Shown here piece after piece: positions 27,161-35,315 of a stretch of DNA of 64,000 nt. Source of the stretch: CAVVAY01 sp963746465 (lineage in GTDB: Bacteria > Actinomycetota > Actinomycetes > JACCUZ01); assembly GCA_963746465.1 (NCBI GenBank), contig CAVVAY010000007.1:372001-436000 (forward strand), read 5' to 3'. The notes beneath the pieces are model-generated. The model saw only the letters and a program-made list of their open reading frames with translations. It was not told where the DNA came from and ran no database searches. Made by a program: the position numbers and the translations under genes. Numbering within the stretch: the first letter of the stretch is position 1; the number at the start of each line of letters is the position of its first letter.

Positions 27161-28600
27161 TCAGCTCTGCGGAACGGGGAAGGCCGCGGGGCTGTGGTGA
27201 CCGTCCCGGTCGACGGCGCGGACCCCGAAGAACACGTTGTCCTTGGAGATGTCCAGCGTCACCCGGTCCACGTCCCCGACCCGGACCGCGTGCTCCCACT
27301 CGGGCGCGGTGGTCTCGCGGTAGACCACCTCGTAACCGGTGAGGTCGGTCTCGGTTCCGCGGTCCCACACGAGGTCCGTCTCGTTGGTGAGCCGGCTGGT
27401 GAGCACCCGCACATTGCGCGGCGTGCCGGGCGCGACGGCCAGTGACCACAGAGCCGCGCCGTTGACGCGAGCGACGGTGGCGATGTAGTCGAAGTCGCAG
27501 AACTCAGGCAGGTCACCGAACTGCACGCCGTTCTCGACCCGCACGTCCTGGTGCTGGTGCCGGAAGTCCTCGGCGGGCTCGGTGAAGCGTGCGGCCGGCC
27601 AGCCCTGCTCCAGGAAGGGGATCTGATCGCCGCCGCGCAAGTAGCGGTCGCGGCGGTAGATGACCCGCACGTCACCACGGGTCGCGCCGTTGTCGGCCAC
27701 CTCGCGGACGAAGCGGGCCAGCTGCCGGGCCGGCGAGTCGTTCTCGCCGCCGACAGCACGGCGGACGGTGGCCTGCGCAGGAGTCTCGGACGTGGGAACA
27801 CCCTCCGCGAAGAGCCGCACGGTACGGCGATCACGGGTACCGTCGTCCGCCCTGCTGCTGCCCACGATGTCGTCGGTGAACATTCCCTGCACGTCCGCAC
27901 CAGAAGCCTTGAGAACCTGCGCGAGGTGCGTCGAGCCGTAGAGCCCCTGCTCCTCACCGGCCACCGCAGCGAACACGATCGTGGCCTCGGGGTCATGAGT
28001 CGCCATGACCCTCGCCAGCTCGAGGGCAACTGCGACACCCGACGCGTCGTCGTCGGCACCGGGGGCGTCGTCGGTCGCGTTCATCACGTCGGTGACCCGA
28101 GAGTCGTAGTGCCCGCTCACCACGTAGGTGCGGTTCGGGTCGGAGCTGCCGCGCAACGTCGCGACGACATTGGTGATCACGGTTGCTACCGGAATACGTG
28201 AGGCCGGCTGCTGGACGTAGGACTGCTTCTCCACCGTCATCCGTCCGCCAGCGGTGGCCGCGACCAGCTGGTACTGGTCGTAGAGCCAGTCGCGGGCGGC
28301 GCCGATGCCGCGCTTCGGGTCGGCCTGGCTCGAGAGGGTGTGCCGGGTACCGAAGGCGACCAGCTGCCGCACCGTCGCCTCGATCCGTGCCGGATCGATC
28401 GCGCCGAGGATCGAGCGCAGCTCGCGGTCGGGTTGCTGGGCAGTCGCCGGAGGCCCCGCCGGGAAGTCCTGAGAGCGGCCCGACGCGGCGGCCGCGCCCG
28501 CGCCGAGTACCGGCGAGGCAGCGACGGCGCCGGTGACGGCGATGGCCCGGGAGAGGACGGCGCGGCGGCTGGGGTGGTCGAGGGACGACTGATTGCTCAT
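27161..28600 (-). CDS. Secreted M28 family zinc metallopeptidase
   Basis: This 479-residue protein has an N-terminal export signal (RRAVLSRAIAVTGAVAASP, Tat- or Sec-like). The di-zinc site reads H164 in SGHYDSR, D184 in GADDDASG, the catalytic pair E216-E217, D243 in FTDDIVG and a C-terminal His in DFRHQHQDVR. A fibronectin-like tail (about 385-475) follows. Family members are aminopeptidases. It lies downstream of nagA-nagB on the same strand, where it could supply amino acids from wall peptides or proteins. A TAGGAC box 6 bases before the ATG suggests its own promoter. Confidence 0.9.
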   Translation of the reverse strand: MSNQSSLDHPSRRAVLSRAIAVTGAVAASPVLGAGAAAASGRSQDFPAGPPATAQQPDRELRSILGAIDPARIEATVRQLVAFGTRHTLSSQADPKRGIGAARDWLYDQYQLVAATAGGRMTVEKQSYVQQPASRIPVATVITNVVATLRGSSDPNRTYVVSGHYDSRVTDVMNATDDAPGADDDASGVAVALELARVMATHDPEATIVFAAVAGEEQGLYGSTHLAQVLKASGADVQGMFTDDIVGSSRADDGTRDRRTVRLFAEGVPTSETPAQATVRRAVGGENDSPARQLARFVREVADNGATRGDVRVIYRRDRYLRGGDQIPFLEQGWPAARFTEPAEDFRHQHQDVRVENGVQFGDLPEFCDFDYIATVARVNGAALWSLAVAPGTPRNVRVLTSRLTNETDLVWDRGTETDLTGYEVVYRETTAPEWEHAVRVGDVDRVTLDISKDNVFFGVRAVDRDGHHSPAAFPVPQS

Positions 28601-28647
28601 GCATCTGTCCTACGCCTACCGTGCCCGAAATGTCCAGGTTTTCCCGT

Positions 28648-29430
28648 CTACAGGCCCTGCCACCCGGGCTTGTTGGCGTAGGTCTCCCGGTAGTAGCCGG
28701 CGAGCTGAAGCTGGCTCGCCGCGTCCTCGTCCAGCAGCACGGTCGCGTGCGGGTGCAGCTGCAGCACCGACGCGGGACAGAACGCGGACACCGGCCCCTC
28801 GACCATCTGATGAACCGCCGAAGCCTTGCCGGAGCCACGCGCGATCAGCACGAGGTGCCGTGCCTCCAGAATGGTGCCCAGCCCCTGAGTGAGAACGTGG
28901 TGCGGTACCTCCTCCGCGGCCTCGAAGAACCGTTCGTTGTCGGCGCGGGTGCGAGCGGTGAGGGTCTTGATCCGGGTCCGCGAGCTCAGCGACGAGCCGG
29001 GCTCGTTGAACGCGACGTGCCCGTCCGACCCGACGCCGAGCAGCTGCAAATCGACACCTCCGGCGTCGGCGATGGCTCGCTCGTAGTCGGCGCAGACCGC
29101 AGGAAGGTCGTCGGCCAGCCCGTCCGGTCCCAGAATCGCGTCGGGGGCGAAGTCGACTGCGTCCTCCAGCTCGCTGCGGATCACCGACCGGTACCGCTGT
29201 GGGTGATCGGCCGGCAAGCCGACGTACTCGTCCAGCAGGAAGCCGCGGCTTCGCGCAAAGCTCACCTCCCTGGCCTCGTACCGGCGGATCAGTTCGGCGT
29301 ACACGACCAGCGGGCTGGATCCGGTGGCCAGCCCGAGGACGGCGGTCGGCTTGCGCGCCAGCAGCGCGACCACGGCGTCGGCGGCCAGCCCGCCGATCGT
29401 GGCGGCATCCGGGACGATCACGACCTCCAT
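28648..29430 (-). CDS. nagB: Glucosamine-6-phosphate deaminase
   Basis: This 260-residue cytosolic enzyme turns glucosamine-6-phosphate into fructose-6-phosphate and ammonia. The catalytic residues of the family are in place: D67 in LLDEY, and D136, H138 and E143 in GVGSDGHVAFNEPGS, aligning with D72/D141/H143/E148 of E. coli NagB. The phosphate-binding ATGSSP motif is at 36-40. It follows nagA by 16 bases and finishes the GlcNAc branch of the pathway. Confidence 0.95.
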   Translation of the reverse strand: MEVVIVPDAATIGGLAADAVVALLARKPTAVLGLATGSSPLVVYAELIRRYEAREVSFARSRGFLLDEYVGLPADHPQRYRSVIRSELEDAVDFAPDAILGPDGLADDLPAVCADYERAIADAGGVDLQLLGVGSDGHVAFNEPGSSLSSRTRIKTLTARTRADNERFFEAAEEVPHHVLTQGLGTILEARHLVLIARGSGKASAVHQMVEGPVSAFCPASVLQLHPHATVLLDEDAASQLQLAGYYRETYANKPGWQGL

Positions 29431-29446
29431 GGCGGGGTTGCTCTCC

Positions 29447-30688
29447 CTACGTCGGTTGGTTGTCGGGTACGCCGGGTGCGAGCCAGCTGCCTTGCCGCAT
29501 CACTCGACTGAGCTGAAGGTCGTCGTCCACCACGACGACGTCGGCCTGCTGGCCGGCCACGAGCGATCCGACGCCGGCAAGTCCGAGGGTCTGCGCGGGT
29601 GTGGCCGCTGCCGCGGTGACGGCGTCCTGCAGGGGGATGCCGACCTCGACCACACACCACCGCACGACGTCGAGCAGCGTGGCGACGCCGCCTGCGATCG
29701 AGCCGCCCTCGGCCAGCCGAGCGGTCCGGCCCTCCACCAGCACGTCTCGCCCGCCGAGGGTGTAGGGGCCGTCGGGCATGCCGCTGGCCGCCATCGCGTC
29801 GGTGATGAGGCAGATGGCCTGCGGCCCGACGAGGTCGAACAGCATCCGCACGGTGTCCGCCGCTAGGTGCACGCCGTCGCCGATGACCTCGAGGACGGCC
29901 CCGCCACGGGCGGCCTGCGCCAGGCAGGCGGCCACCGGGCCGGGAGACCGGTGGTGCAACGGCGGCATGCCGTTGAAGACGTGCGTGACCAGCGGCCGCC
30001 CGCCCCGCGGCGCCGACTCGAGCGTCGACTCGAGCGCCGACCTCGCCGTCGCCGCGTCGCAGTCGGTGTGCCCGAGGGCCGGCAGGATGCCGTGACCGCC
30101 CAGCAGTGCCGGCAGCTGCTCCCCGCCACGGCGCTCGGGGGCGAAAGTCATCTGCGCCACCGCGCCGGGTGCCCCCGCCGACTCGGCCGCCTGCAGGACG
30201 GCCTCGATGAGAGCAGGGTCGATGTCGATCAGCGCCGCCGGGTCCTGTGCCCCGCGACGCTCGTAGGAGAGGAACGGCCCTTCCAGGTGGACGCCGGCCA
30301 GGTCGCCGTCGGCCACCAGCGTTGCGCAGGTGCGAACCCCCGCCACCATCTCCTCAGCCTTGGCCGACACCAGGCTGCCGAGCAGGGACGTGGTGCCGCT
30401 CGCGTGATGGTGGCGCACCGCGGTCAAGGCCGAGGCGGTGTCCGCGCCGAACTCGCCACCGGCGCCGCCGTGGCAGTGGACGTCGACCAGCCCGGGCAGC
30501 AGGGTGTGCCGACCCGGTCCGGCATCGAAGACCGGCAGGTCCTGCCAGGGAGCCGGCAGCTCGGACGCCGGGCCGGCGTACCGGATCATGTCTCCCTCCA
30601 CCATCAGCGCGCCGTCCTCGACGACGGTCGAGGGGGTCACCAGGCGTCCGGTCAGGAGCGTCGGCCGGGGAGCGGTCACGCGGGCCAT
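29447..30688 (-). CDS. nagA: N-acetylglucosamine-6-phosphate deacetylase
   Basis: This amidohydrolase-fold enzyme removes acetate from GlcNAc-6-phosphate. Metal and substrate motifs are VDVHCHGG, GVHLEGPFLS, LGHTDCD, THVFNGMPPLHHR and the catalytic Asp in LITDAMAASG. About 413 residues. The start is uncertain: tandem ATGs at 30691 and 30688 and a GTG at 30682 all lie just after GGGAG; I take 30688. It is the first gene of nagA-nagB and divergent from the AgaS-like gene across a 70-base promoter region. Confidence 0.93.
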   Translation of the reverse strand: MARVTAPRPTLLTGRLVTPSTVVEDGALMVEGDMIRYAGPASELPAPWQDLPVFDAGPGRHTLLPGLVDVHCHGGAGGEFGADTASALTAVRHHHASGTTSLLGSLVSAKAEEMVAGVRTCATLVADGDLAGVHLEGPFLSYERRGAQDPAALIDIDPALIEAVLQAAESAGAPGAVAQMTFAPERRGGEQLPALLGGHGILPALGHTDCDAATARSALESTLESAPRGGRPLVTHVFNGMPPLHHRSPGPVAACLAQAARGGAVLEVIGDGVHLAADTVRMLFDLVGPQAICLITDAMAASGMPDGPYTLGGRDVLVEGRTARLAEGGSIAGGVATLLDVVRWCVVEVGIPLQDAVTAAAATPAQTLGLAGVGSLVAGQQADVVVVDDDLQLSRVMRQGSWLAPGVPDNQPT

Positions 30689-30706
30689 CATCTCCCGTCG
30701 CTTGGA

Positions 30707-30712
30707 TAGGGT
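30707..30712 (+). promoter_or_regulatory. Putative -10 element in the nagA / AgaS-like divergent promoter region
   Basis: TAGGGT lies 47 bases before the GTG at 30760. It is the same hexamer seen in the leaderless promoters, but here the gene has a proper ribosome site, so a short leader is expected. No clear repressor palindrome is visible in this short region. Confidence 0.35.
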
Positions 30713-30759
30713 CGAAGCTTGCCGAGAGCACAACGTATCGAGCAGCACCGGGAGCCGCA

Positions 30760-31683
30760 GTGACGTTCAACCCGGACAGCGACCTCCAGCGAGAGGTCGC
30801 CGGACAGCCCGACGACTGGTCCGGCGTCGTCGCCCGGCTGCCGGAGCTCGCCGACGCTCTCCCGCCAGCCGGTGCGAGGGTGGCCGTCATCGGCTGCGGC
30901 ACGTCGTACTTCATGGCCCAGGCGTACGCCGCGCTGCGCGAGCTGTCCGGCCACGGCGAGACCGACGCCTTCGCGGCCAGCGAGCACCGCCTCGACCGCA
31001 GCTACGACGCCGTCCTGGCCATCACCCGGTCCGGCACCACCACCGAGGTGATCGACGTCCTCACCTCGATGCGCGGCCGCGACCTCGTCACCACCGCGAT
31101 CGTCGCCACGCCCGGTACGCCGGTCACCGAGCTGGCCGACCGGACCATCCTGCTGCCCGAGGTGGACGAGACGTCGGTCGTGCAGACCCGCTTCGCCACC
31201 TCCACCGTGGCGCTGCTCCGGGCATCTCTCGGCGAGGACCTCTCGGCCGCGATCGCGGACGCGCGCGCCGTGCTGGCCGAGGACGAGGCGCAGTGCCTGG
31301 CCGGTGTGGACGATGCCGAGCAGGTGACCTTCGTCGGGCGCGGCTGGACCATCGGACTGGCCGCCGAGGCCGCGCTCAAGCTGCGCGAGTCGGCACAGTT
31401 CTGGACCGAGTCCTACCCGGCGATGGAGTACCGGCACGGCCCGGTGAGCATCGCCACCGCGGGCCGGGTCACGTGGGCGCTGGGTGAGGTGCCCCGAGGG
31501 CTGGCCGAGCAGGTGCGCGGGACCGGTGCGCACTTCGAGAGCCGGGACATCGACCCGCTGGCCGAGCTCGTGCGGGTGCACCGGCTCTGCCTGGCGAAGG
31601 CGCGGCAAGGGGACCTCGACCCCGACCACCCGCGACACCTCACCCGGTCGGTGGTCCTGCCAGCGACGACGTCCGCGGAGTAG
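30760..31683 (+). CDS. SIS-domain sugar-phosphate isomerase/deaminase (AgaS-like)
   Basis: This 307-residue protein has two SIS domains like the isomerase half of GlmS and like AgaS, the galactosamine-6-phosphate deaminase/isomerase. Visible motifs are VIGCGTSYFMAQAY, ITRSGTTTEVIDVL, FVGRGWTIGLAAEAALKLRE and SYPAMEYRHGP. The GTG at 30760 has GGGAG 5 bases upstream. It opens an operon with a ROK kinase, a PfkB kinase and a class II aldolase. That set can carry GalNAc-type sugars to triose phosphates via tagatose phosphates; the substrate is inferred from context. Confidence 0.85.
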   Translation: MTFNPDSDLQREVAGQPDDWSGVVARLPELADALPPAGARVAVIGCGTSYFMAQAYAALRELSGHGETDAFAASEHRLDRSYDAVLAITRSGTTTEVIDVLTSMRGRDLVTTAIVATPGTPVTELADRTILLPEVDETSVVQTRFATSTVALLRASLGEDLSAAIADARAVLAEDEAQCLAGVDDAEQVTFVGRGWTIGLAAEAALKLRESAQFWTESYPAMEYRHGPVSIATAGRVTWALGEVPRGLAEQVRGTGAHFESRDIDPLAELVRVHRLCLAKARQGDLDPDHPRHLTRSVVLPATTSAE

Positions 31684-31686
31684 GGC

Positions 31687-32604
31687 ATGGCCGCGGCGTC
31701 CGAGGTGGTGGCGGCGGTCGACGTCGGCGGCACCCGGATCAAGGCCGCTCTCGTGACTGCGGAGTACGACACGGTTGCCGCCCTCACGACGCCGACACCG
31801 AAGGACATCACCGCGGACATCGGCGGGGTGGTCCACGAGATAGTGAAGGACCTGCTGGCTGCAGCGGACAAGGACGACCGCGCTGCACAGCTCGTCGGTT
31901 GCGGCGTCGTGGTCCCCGGTCTGGTGGACGAGACCCACGGCGTCGGTGTCTTCTCGGTGAACCTCGGCTGGCGCGACCTGCCGGTCCGCGACCCGGTGGC
32001 ATCGATGCTCGGTGTGCCGACTGCCTTCGGCCACGACGTGCGCGCGGGGCTGCTGGCCGAGACCCGGCTGGGCGCCGCCCGCGGTGCGCGGCACGCGCTG
32101 TTCCTGCCGGTGGGCACCGGCATCGCAGGAGCGCTGCTCCTCGACGGCGCGGTGATCAGCGCCGACGGCCATGCCGGTGAGCTGGGGCACCTCGTCATCG
32201 ACCCGTCCGGGCCGGCCTGCGGGTGCGGTGCGACCGGGTGCCTTGAGGTGATCGCCTCGGCGGCCGCCATCGAACGGGAGTTCGCCGCCCGCACCGGCAG
32301 CATCTTGGCGGCCGAAGAGGTCGCCGTCCGCGCATCCACCGGTGACGCCGACGCGACCGCCGTCTGGGCCCGGGCCGTCGCCGCCCTCGCGCAGGCGATC
32401 GTCGCCACCGTGACCATCACCGGAGTGGACCTCGTCCTGATCGGCGGCGGCCTCGCCGAGAGCGGCGCGGCACTCCTGGACCCACTGCGTGCGGAGGTCG
32501 CGAGCCGGCTGACCTTCCAGCGACCGCCCCGGCTTGAGCAGGCCGCGCTGGGCGAACGGGCCGGTTGCCTCGGCGCCGCCTGCCTCGCCTGGGACGCGAT
32601 GTGA
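31687..32604 (+). CDS. ROK family sugar kinase
   Basis: This 305-residue kinase has the ATP motif AVDVGGTRIKAALV at residues 9-22, the ROK signature HAGELGHLVID followed by the zinc motif CGCGATGCLE, and the second glycine loop LIGGGLAESG. There is no helix-turn-helix, so it is an enzyme. It follows the AgaS-like gene by 3 bases. The most likely substrates are amino sugars such as GlcNAc, GalNAc or ManNAc, phosphorylated at C6, but glucose cannot be excluded. Confidence 0.9.
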   Translation: MAAASEVVAAVDVGGTRIKAALVTAEYDTVAALTTPTPKDITADIGGVVHEIVKDLLAAADKDDRAAQLVGCGVVVPGLVDETHGVGVFSVNLGWRDLPVRDPVASMLGVPTAFGHDVRAGLLAETRLGAARGARHALFLPVGTGIAGALLLDGAVISADGHAGELGHLVIDPSGPACGCGATGCLEVIASAAAIEREFAARTGSILAAEEVAVRASTGDADATAVWARAVAALAQAIVATVTITGVDLVLIGGGLAESGAALLDPLRAEVASRLTFQRPPRLEQAALGERAGCLGAACLAWDAM

Positions 32605-33524
32605 TCCTCACCGTCACGCCGAACGCCGCCCTCGACGTCACCTACCAGGTCGACGAGCTCGTCCCGCACCGGAGCCACCGGGTAACAGCGGTGCGCCAGC
32701 GGGCCGGAGGCAAGGGCGTCAACGTCGCCTCGGTGCTGACGCGGATGCGACACCCGGTGGTCGCGACCGGCCTGGTGGGCGGCCGGGCCGGCGAGGAGAT
32801 CCGTGCGGATCTCGAGGCGCGGGGGGTAGCGACGCGGTTCGTCGACGGCGGCGGGGACTCCCGTCGTACCGTCAACGTCGTCTCAGCCGCGCACGGCGAC
32901 GCCACCATCTTCAACGAGCCGGGCCCGGAGCTGACCGGGACGGACTGGCAGTCCCTGGTCGACGGCCTCGACGCCGTGATGGGCGACACCTCAGCGCAGA
33001 TCGTGGTGCTGTCCGGCAGTCTGCCGCGCGGCCTGCCCGACGAGGCGTACGGCGAGCTGGTGGAGCTCGGCCACGCGCACGGGGCGCAGGTCATCGTCGA
33101 CGCCGACGGTGCCGCTCTGCGAGGCGCCCTGCCTTCCCGCCCCGATCTCGTCGCGCCCAACCGGGCAGAGCTCACGCGTGCGACCGGCATGCGGGATCTC
33201 GCTGCCGGCGTCGCAGCCCTTCGCGACCTCGGTGCACGCGACGTGCTGGTCTCCTGCGGTGCCGACGGGCTGGTGCTGGTCCCCGAGGAGGGTCAGCGGT
33301 GGCAGGCCCGGCTGCCGGTGCCGTTGGCAGGCAACCCCACCGGCGCTGGTGACGCGCTTGTCGCCGCGCTCGCTGCCGGGCGTGCGAGCGGCTCGCCGTG
33401 GCCACAGCTGGTGCAGAACGCGGTGACCTGGTCGGCCGCGGCAGTGCTGCAGGCCACCGCCGGAGAGATCGACCCCGACGACGTGGCGCGGCTGGCGCCC
33501 CAGGTGGTGATGGAGGCGCGATGA
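32601..33524 (+). CDS. PfkB family 1-phosphofructokinase / tagatose-6-phosphate kinase
   Basis: This 307-residue carbohydrate kinase of the LacC/FruK branch begins ILTVTPNAALDVTY, has the sugar-binding GGKGVNVA, the anion hole and catalytic base in NPTGAGDALVAAL, and SGSLPRGLP. The GTG at 32601 overlaps the preceding stop as GTGA. Next to an aldolase of the KbaY/GatY type and an AgaS-like isomerase it probably phosphorylates tagatose-6-phosphate; fructose-1-phosphate is the alternative. Confidence 0.9.
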   Translation: MILTVTPNAALDVTYQVDELVPHRSHRVTAVRQRAGGKGVNVASVLTRMRHPVVATGLVGGRAGEEIRADLEARGVATRFVDGGGDSRRTVNVVSAAHGDATIFNEPGPELTGTDWQSLVDGLDAVMGDTSAQIVVLSGSLPRGLPDEAYGELVELGHAHGAQVIVDADGAALRGALPSRPDLVAPNRAELTRATGMRDLAAGVAALRDLGARDVLVSCGADGLVLVPEEGQRWQARLPVPLAGNPTGAGDALVAALAAGRASGSPWPQLVQNAVTWSAAAVLQATAGEIDPDDVARLAPQVVMEAR

Positions 33525-34357
33525 CCCTGGCCCGGCTCGACGAGGTGCTCACGGACGCTGTTGCGGACGGTCGCGGTGTCGGCGCGTTCAACGTGATCCA
33601 GCTCGAGCACGCCGAGGCACTGGTCGACGCGGCCGAGCAGACCGGCCTCCCGGTGGTGCTCCAGATCAGTGAGAACGCCGTGCGCTACCACGGCTCGCTG
33701 GCGCCGATCGCGCTGGCGACGCGCACCATCGCGGAGCGAGCGACGGTGCCGTGCGTGCTGCATCTCGACCACGCGGTCAGCGAACCGCTGGTGGACGAGG
33801 CGGTCTCCCTCGGCTTCACCTCGGTGATGTACGACGGTTCGCGGCTGGGTGACGAGGAGAACCGCGCCACGACCCGTGGGGTCGTGCAGCGATGCCACGA
33901 CGCAGGTGTCAGCGTCGAGGCCGAGCTGGGCGAGATCGGCGGCAAGGACGGCGTTCACGCCCCTGGTGTACGCACCGACCCGGCCGCTGCGGCGCAGTTC
34001 GTGGCCGACTGCGGGGTCGACGCAATGGCGGTCGCCGTCGGCTCCTCGCACGCGATGACCAGCCGGACAGCAGAGCTGGACCTTGAGCTGATCGCGGCGA
34101 TCCATCAGGTGGTGCCGGTCCCGCTGGTGCTGCACGGGGCGTCCGGTGTCCGGGACGTCGACCTGGTGGCCGCCGTCCGGGCCGGGATGACGAAGGTGAA
34201 CATCGCCACGCACTTGAACAACGCCTTCACCACGGCACTGCGTCAGCAGCTCGCCGAGGACCTCGAGGTCGTCGACACGCGGCGGTACCTGGGCACGGCT
34301 CGCGATGCGGTCGCGGCCGAGGCGGCCCGATTGCTCGCGCTGCTCGCCCTGCGCTGA
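33521..34357 (+). CDS. Class II fructose/tagatose-bisphosphate aldolase
   Basis: This 278-residue zinc-dependent aldolase splits a ketose bisphosphate into dihydroxyacetone phosphate and glyceraldehyde-3-phosphate. Motifs are GAFNVIQLEHAEAL, catalytic and zinc residues in LHLDHA (H81, D83, H84), EAELGEIGGKDG, and LVLHGASGV followed by GMTKVNIAT. The short length resembles GatY/KbaY. It is coupled to the PfkB gene by an ATGA overlap and completes the operon. Confidence 0.92.
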   Translation: MTLARLDEVLTDAVADGRGVGAFNVIQLEHAEALVDAAEQTGLPVVLQISENAVRYHGSLAPIALATRTIAERATVPCVLHLDHAVSEPLVDEAVSLGFTSVMYDGSRLGDEENRATTRGVVQRCHDAGVSVEAELGEIGGKDGVHAPGVRTDPAAAAQFVADCGVDAMAVAVGSSHAMTSRTAELDLELIAAIHQVVPVPLVLHGASGVRDVDLVAAVRAGMTKVNIATHLNNAFTTALRQQLAEDLEVVDTRRYLGTARDAVAAEAARLLALLALR

Positions 34358-34363
34358 CCCGCT

Positions 34364-34606
34364 CTAGTGGTGGGTGGCCTTCTGCACCGCGACGGTGAGC
34401 AGCCCGACGAGGGCGCCCAGCACAGCGCCGGCCATGGCTGCTGGCACCCCGACCTCGAGGACGGCGAACCATGCGGTCGCCGGATGCGCCCGCAGGCCGA
34501 GAGCGAGGCCCACGAGACCGCCGAGCACACCGGCGACCACCAGGCCGACGATCGCGAACCGCGGGACGAGCGGCCTGGCCACCAGCTGGGACCGCGCCGA
34601 CATCAT
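34364..34606 (-). CDS. Small membrane protein, unknown function
   Basis: This 80-residue protein starts with tandem Met codons at 34606/34603 and has two hydrophobic helices (about residues 14-35 and 47-72) joined by a short loop, ending VAVQKATHH. Glycine-rich helices (GVLGGLVGLALG, GAVLGALVGLL) resemble small integral membrane proteins with no assigned role. It converges on the aldolase gene with 6 bases between stops, and an 8-bp tandem repeat lies in its upstream region. Confidence 0.65.
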   Translation of the reverse strand: MMSARSQLVARPLVPRFAIVGLVVAGVLGGLVGLALGLRAHPATAWFAVLEVGVPAAMAGAVLGALVGLLTVAVQKATHH

Positions 34607-34624
34607 GGGTGTCAGTATGGCGGT

Positions 34625-34662
34625 GCGGCGGCGCGGCGGCGCGGCGGCGCGGCGGCGCGGCG
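34625..34662. repeat. 8-bp GC tandem repeat
   Basis: GCGCGGCG is repeated four times without a mismatch (34631-34662), with a partial unit before it. It lies between the small membrane protein (minus) and the VOC protein (plus), in non-coding DNA. Such runs are slippage-prone, so copy number may vary between isolates. Confidence 0.85.
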
Positions 34663-34696
34663 ATACCAGACAGAACCGAGGTGCAACGATACGTCC

Positions 34697-35068
34697 ATGC
34701 CAATGAGTCTGCGTTTCGAGCTCTTCGTCGCAGACCTGGACGCCACTGTGGCGTTCTACCGGAGTGCGTTCAACTTCTCCTTGGTGCGTGACGAGCGCAC
34801 CAGTGACTCCCCGTACGTGAGCATGGAACGGGACGAAGTACGACTGGGAGCGGTTGGTGGGCCCTTCGTAGTCGCTCCAGCCGATCGCCGCCCGCCCACC
34901 GGCGTCGAGCTTGTGCTCGAGGTGGACGACGTCGAGCGCGAGCGGGAACGTCTCGTCGAGGTGGGGTGGCCGCTCTACGAGGACCTGCAGCACCGTCCTT
35001 GGGGGCTCACAGACTTCCGGGTTCTTGATCCAAGCGGGTACCTGCTTCGGGTCACATCTCGCACGTGA
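34697..35068 (+). CDS. VOC (glyoxalase/bleomycin resistance/dioxygenase) family protein
   Basis: This 123-residue protein is one vicinal-oxygen-chelate module pair: MSLRFELFVADLDATVAFYRSAFNF, a central EVDDVERERERLVEVGW, and the closing WGLTDFRVLDPSGYLLRV. Metal ligands are not complete enough to assign an enzyme activity; many such proteins are antibiotic-binding or lactoylglutathione-lyase-like. Codons here are slightly less GC-rich than in the neighbours. A second ATG at 34703 could be the start. Confidence 0.85.
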   Translation: MPMSLRFELFVADLDATVAFYRSAFNFSLVRDERTSDSPYVSMERDEVRLGAVGGPFVVAPADRRPPTGVELVLEVDDVERERERLVEVGWPLYEDLQHRPWGLTDFRVLDPSGYLLRVTSRT

Positions 35069-35126
35069 GAGCCAGAGGCATCTGCGACGGCGCGCACGAG
35101 TGCAGCTAGCGCGTGCCGGCGTTCCT

Positions 35127-35315
35127 CTACATCCTGAAATCGAGGTTCTGCGGGATCGGCATGGTGGCCCGCACCTGGGCCACGAGGTCGGTGTCGACCG
35201 GGCGCTGCTGCTCCCGTGCCGCCAGCGCCACCTGGTAGTCGAACCACACGTCGTGCAGGGTCGGTTCACCCTCCCGTACGTCGGGCAGCACGACGCCTTC
35301 CGCTCTCCTCCTCCT
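35127..35315 (-). other. Out-of-frame C-terminal segment of the DUF5107 gene
   Basis: After the annotated stop at 35266 the neighbouring frame reads AEGVVLPDVREGEPTLHDVW and runs to a stop at 35127, ending IPQNLDFRM. This end is typical of DUF5107 proteins, and it joins smoothly to the preceding chain if one base is removed from the GAG-repeat tract near 35310-35318. It is therefore the displaced C-terminus, not a separate gene. Confidence 0.75.
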
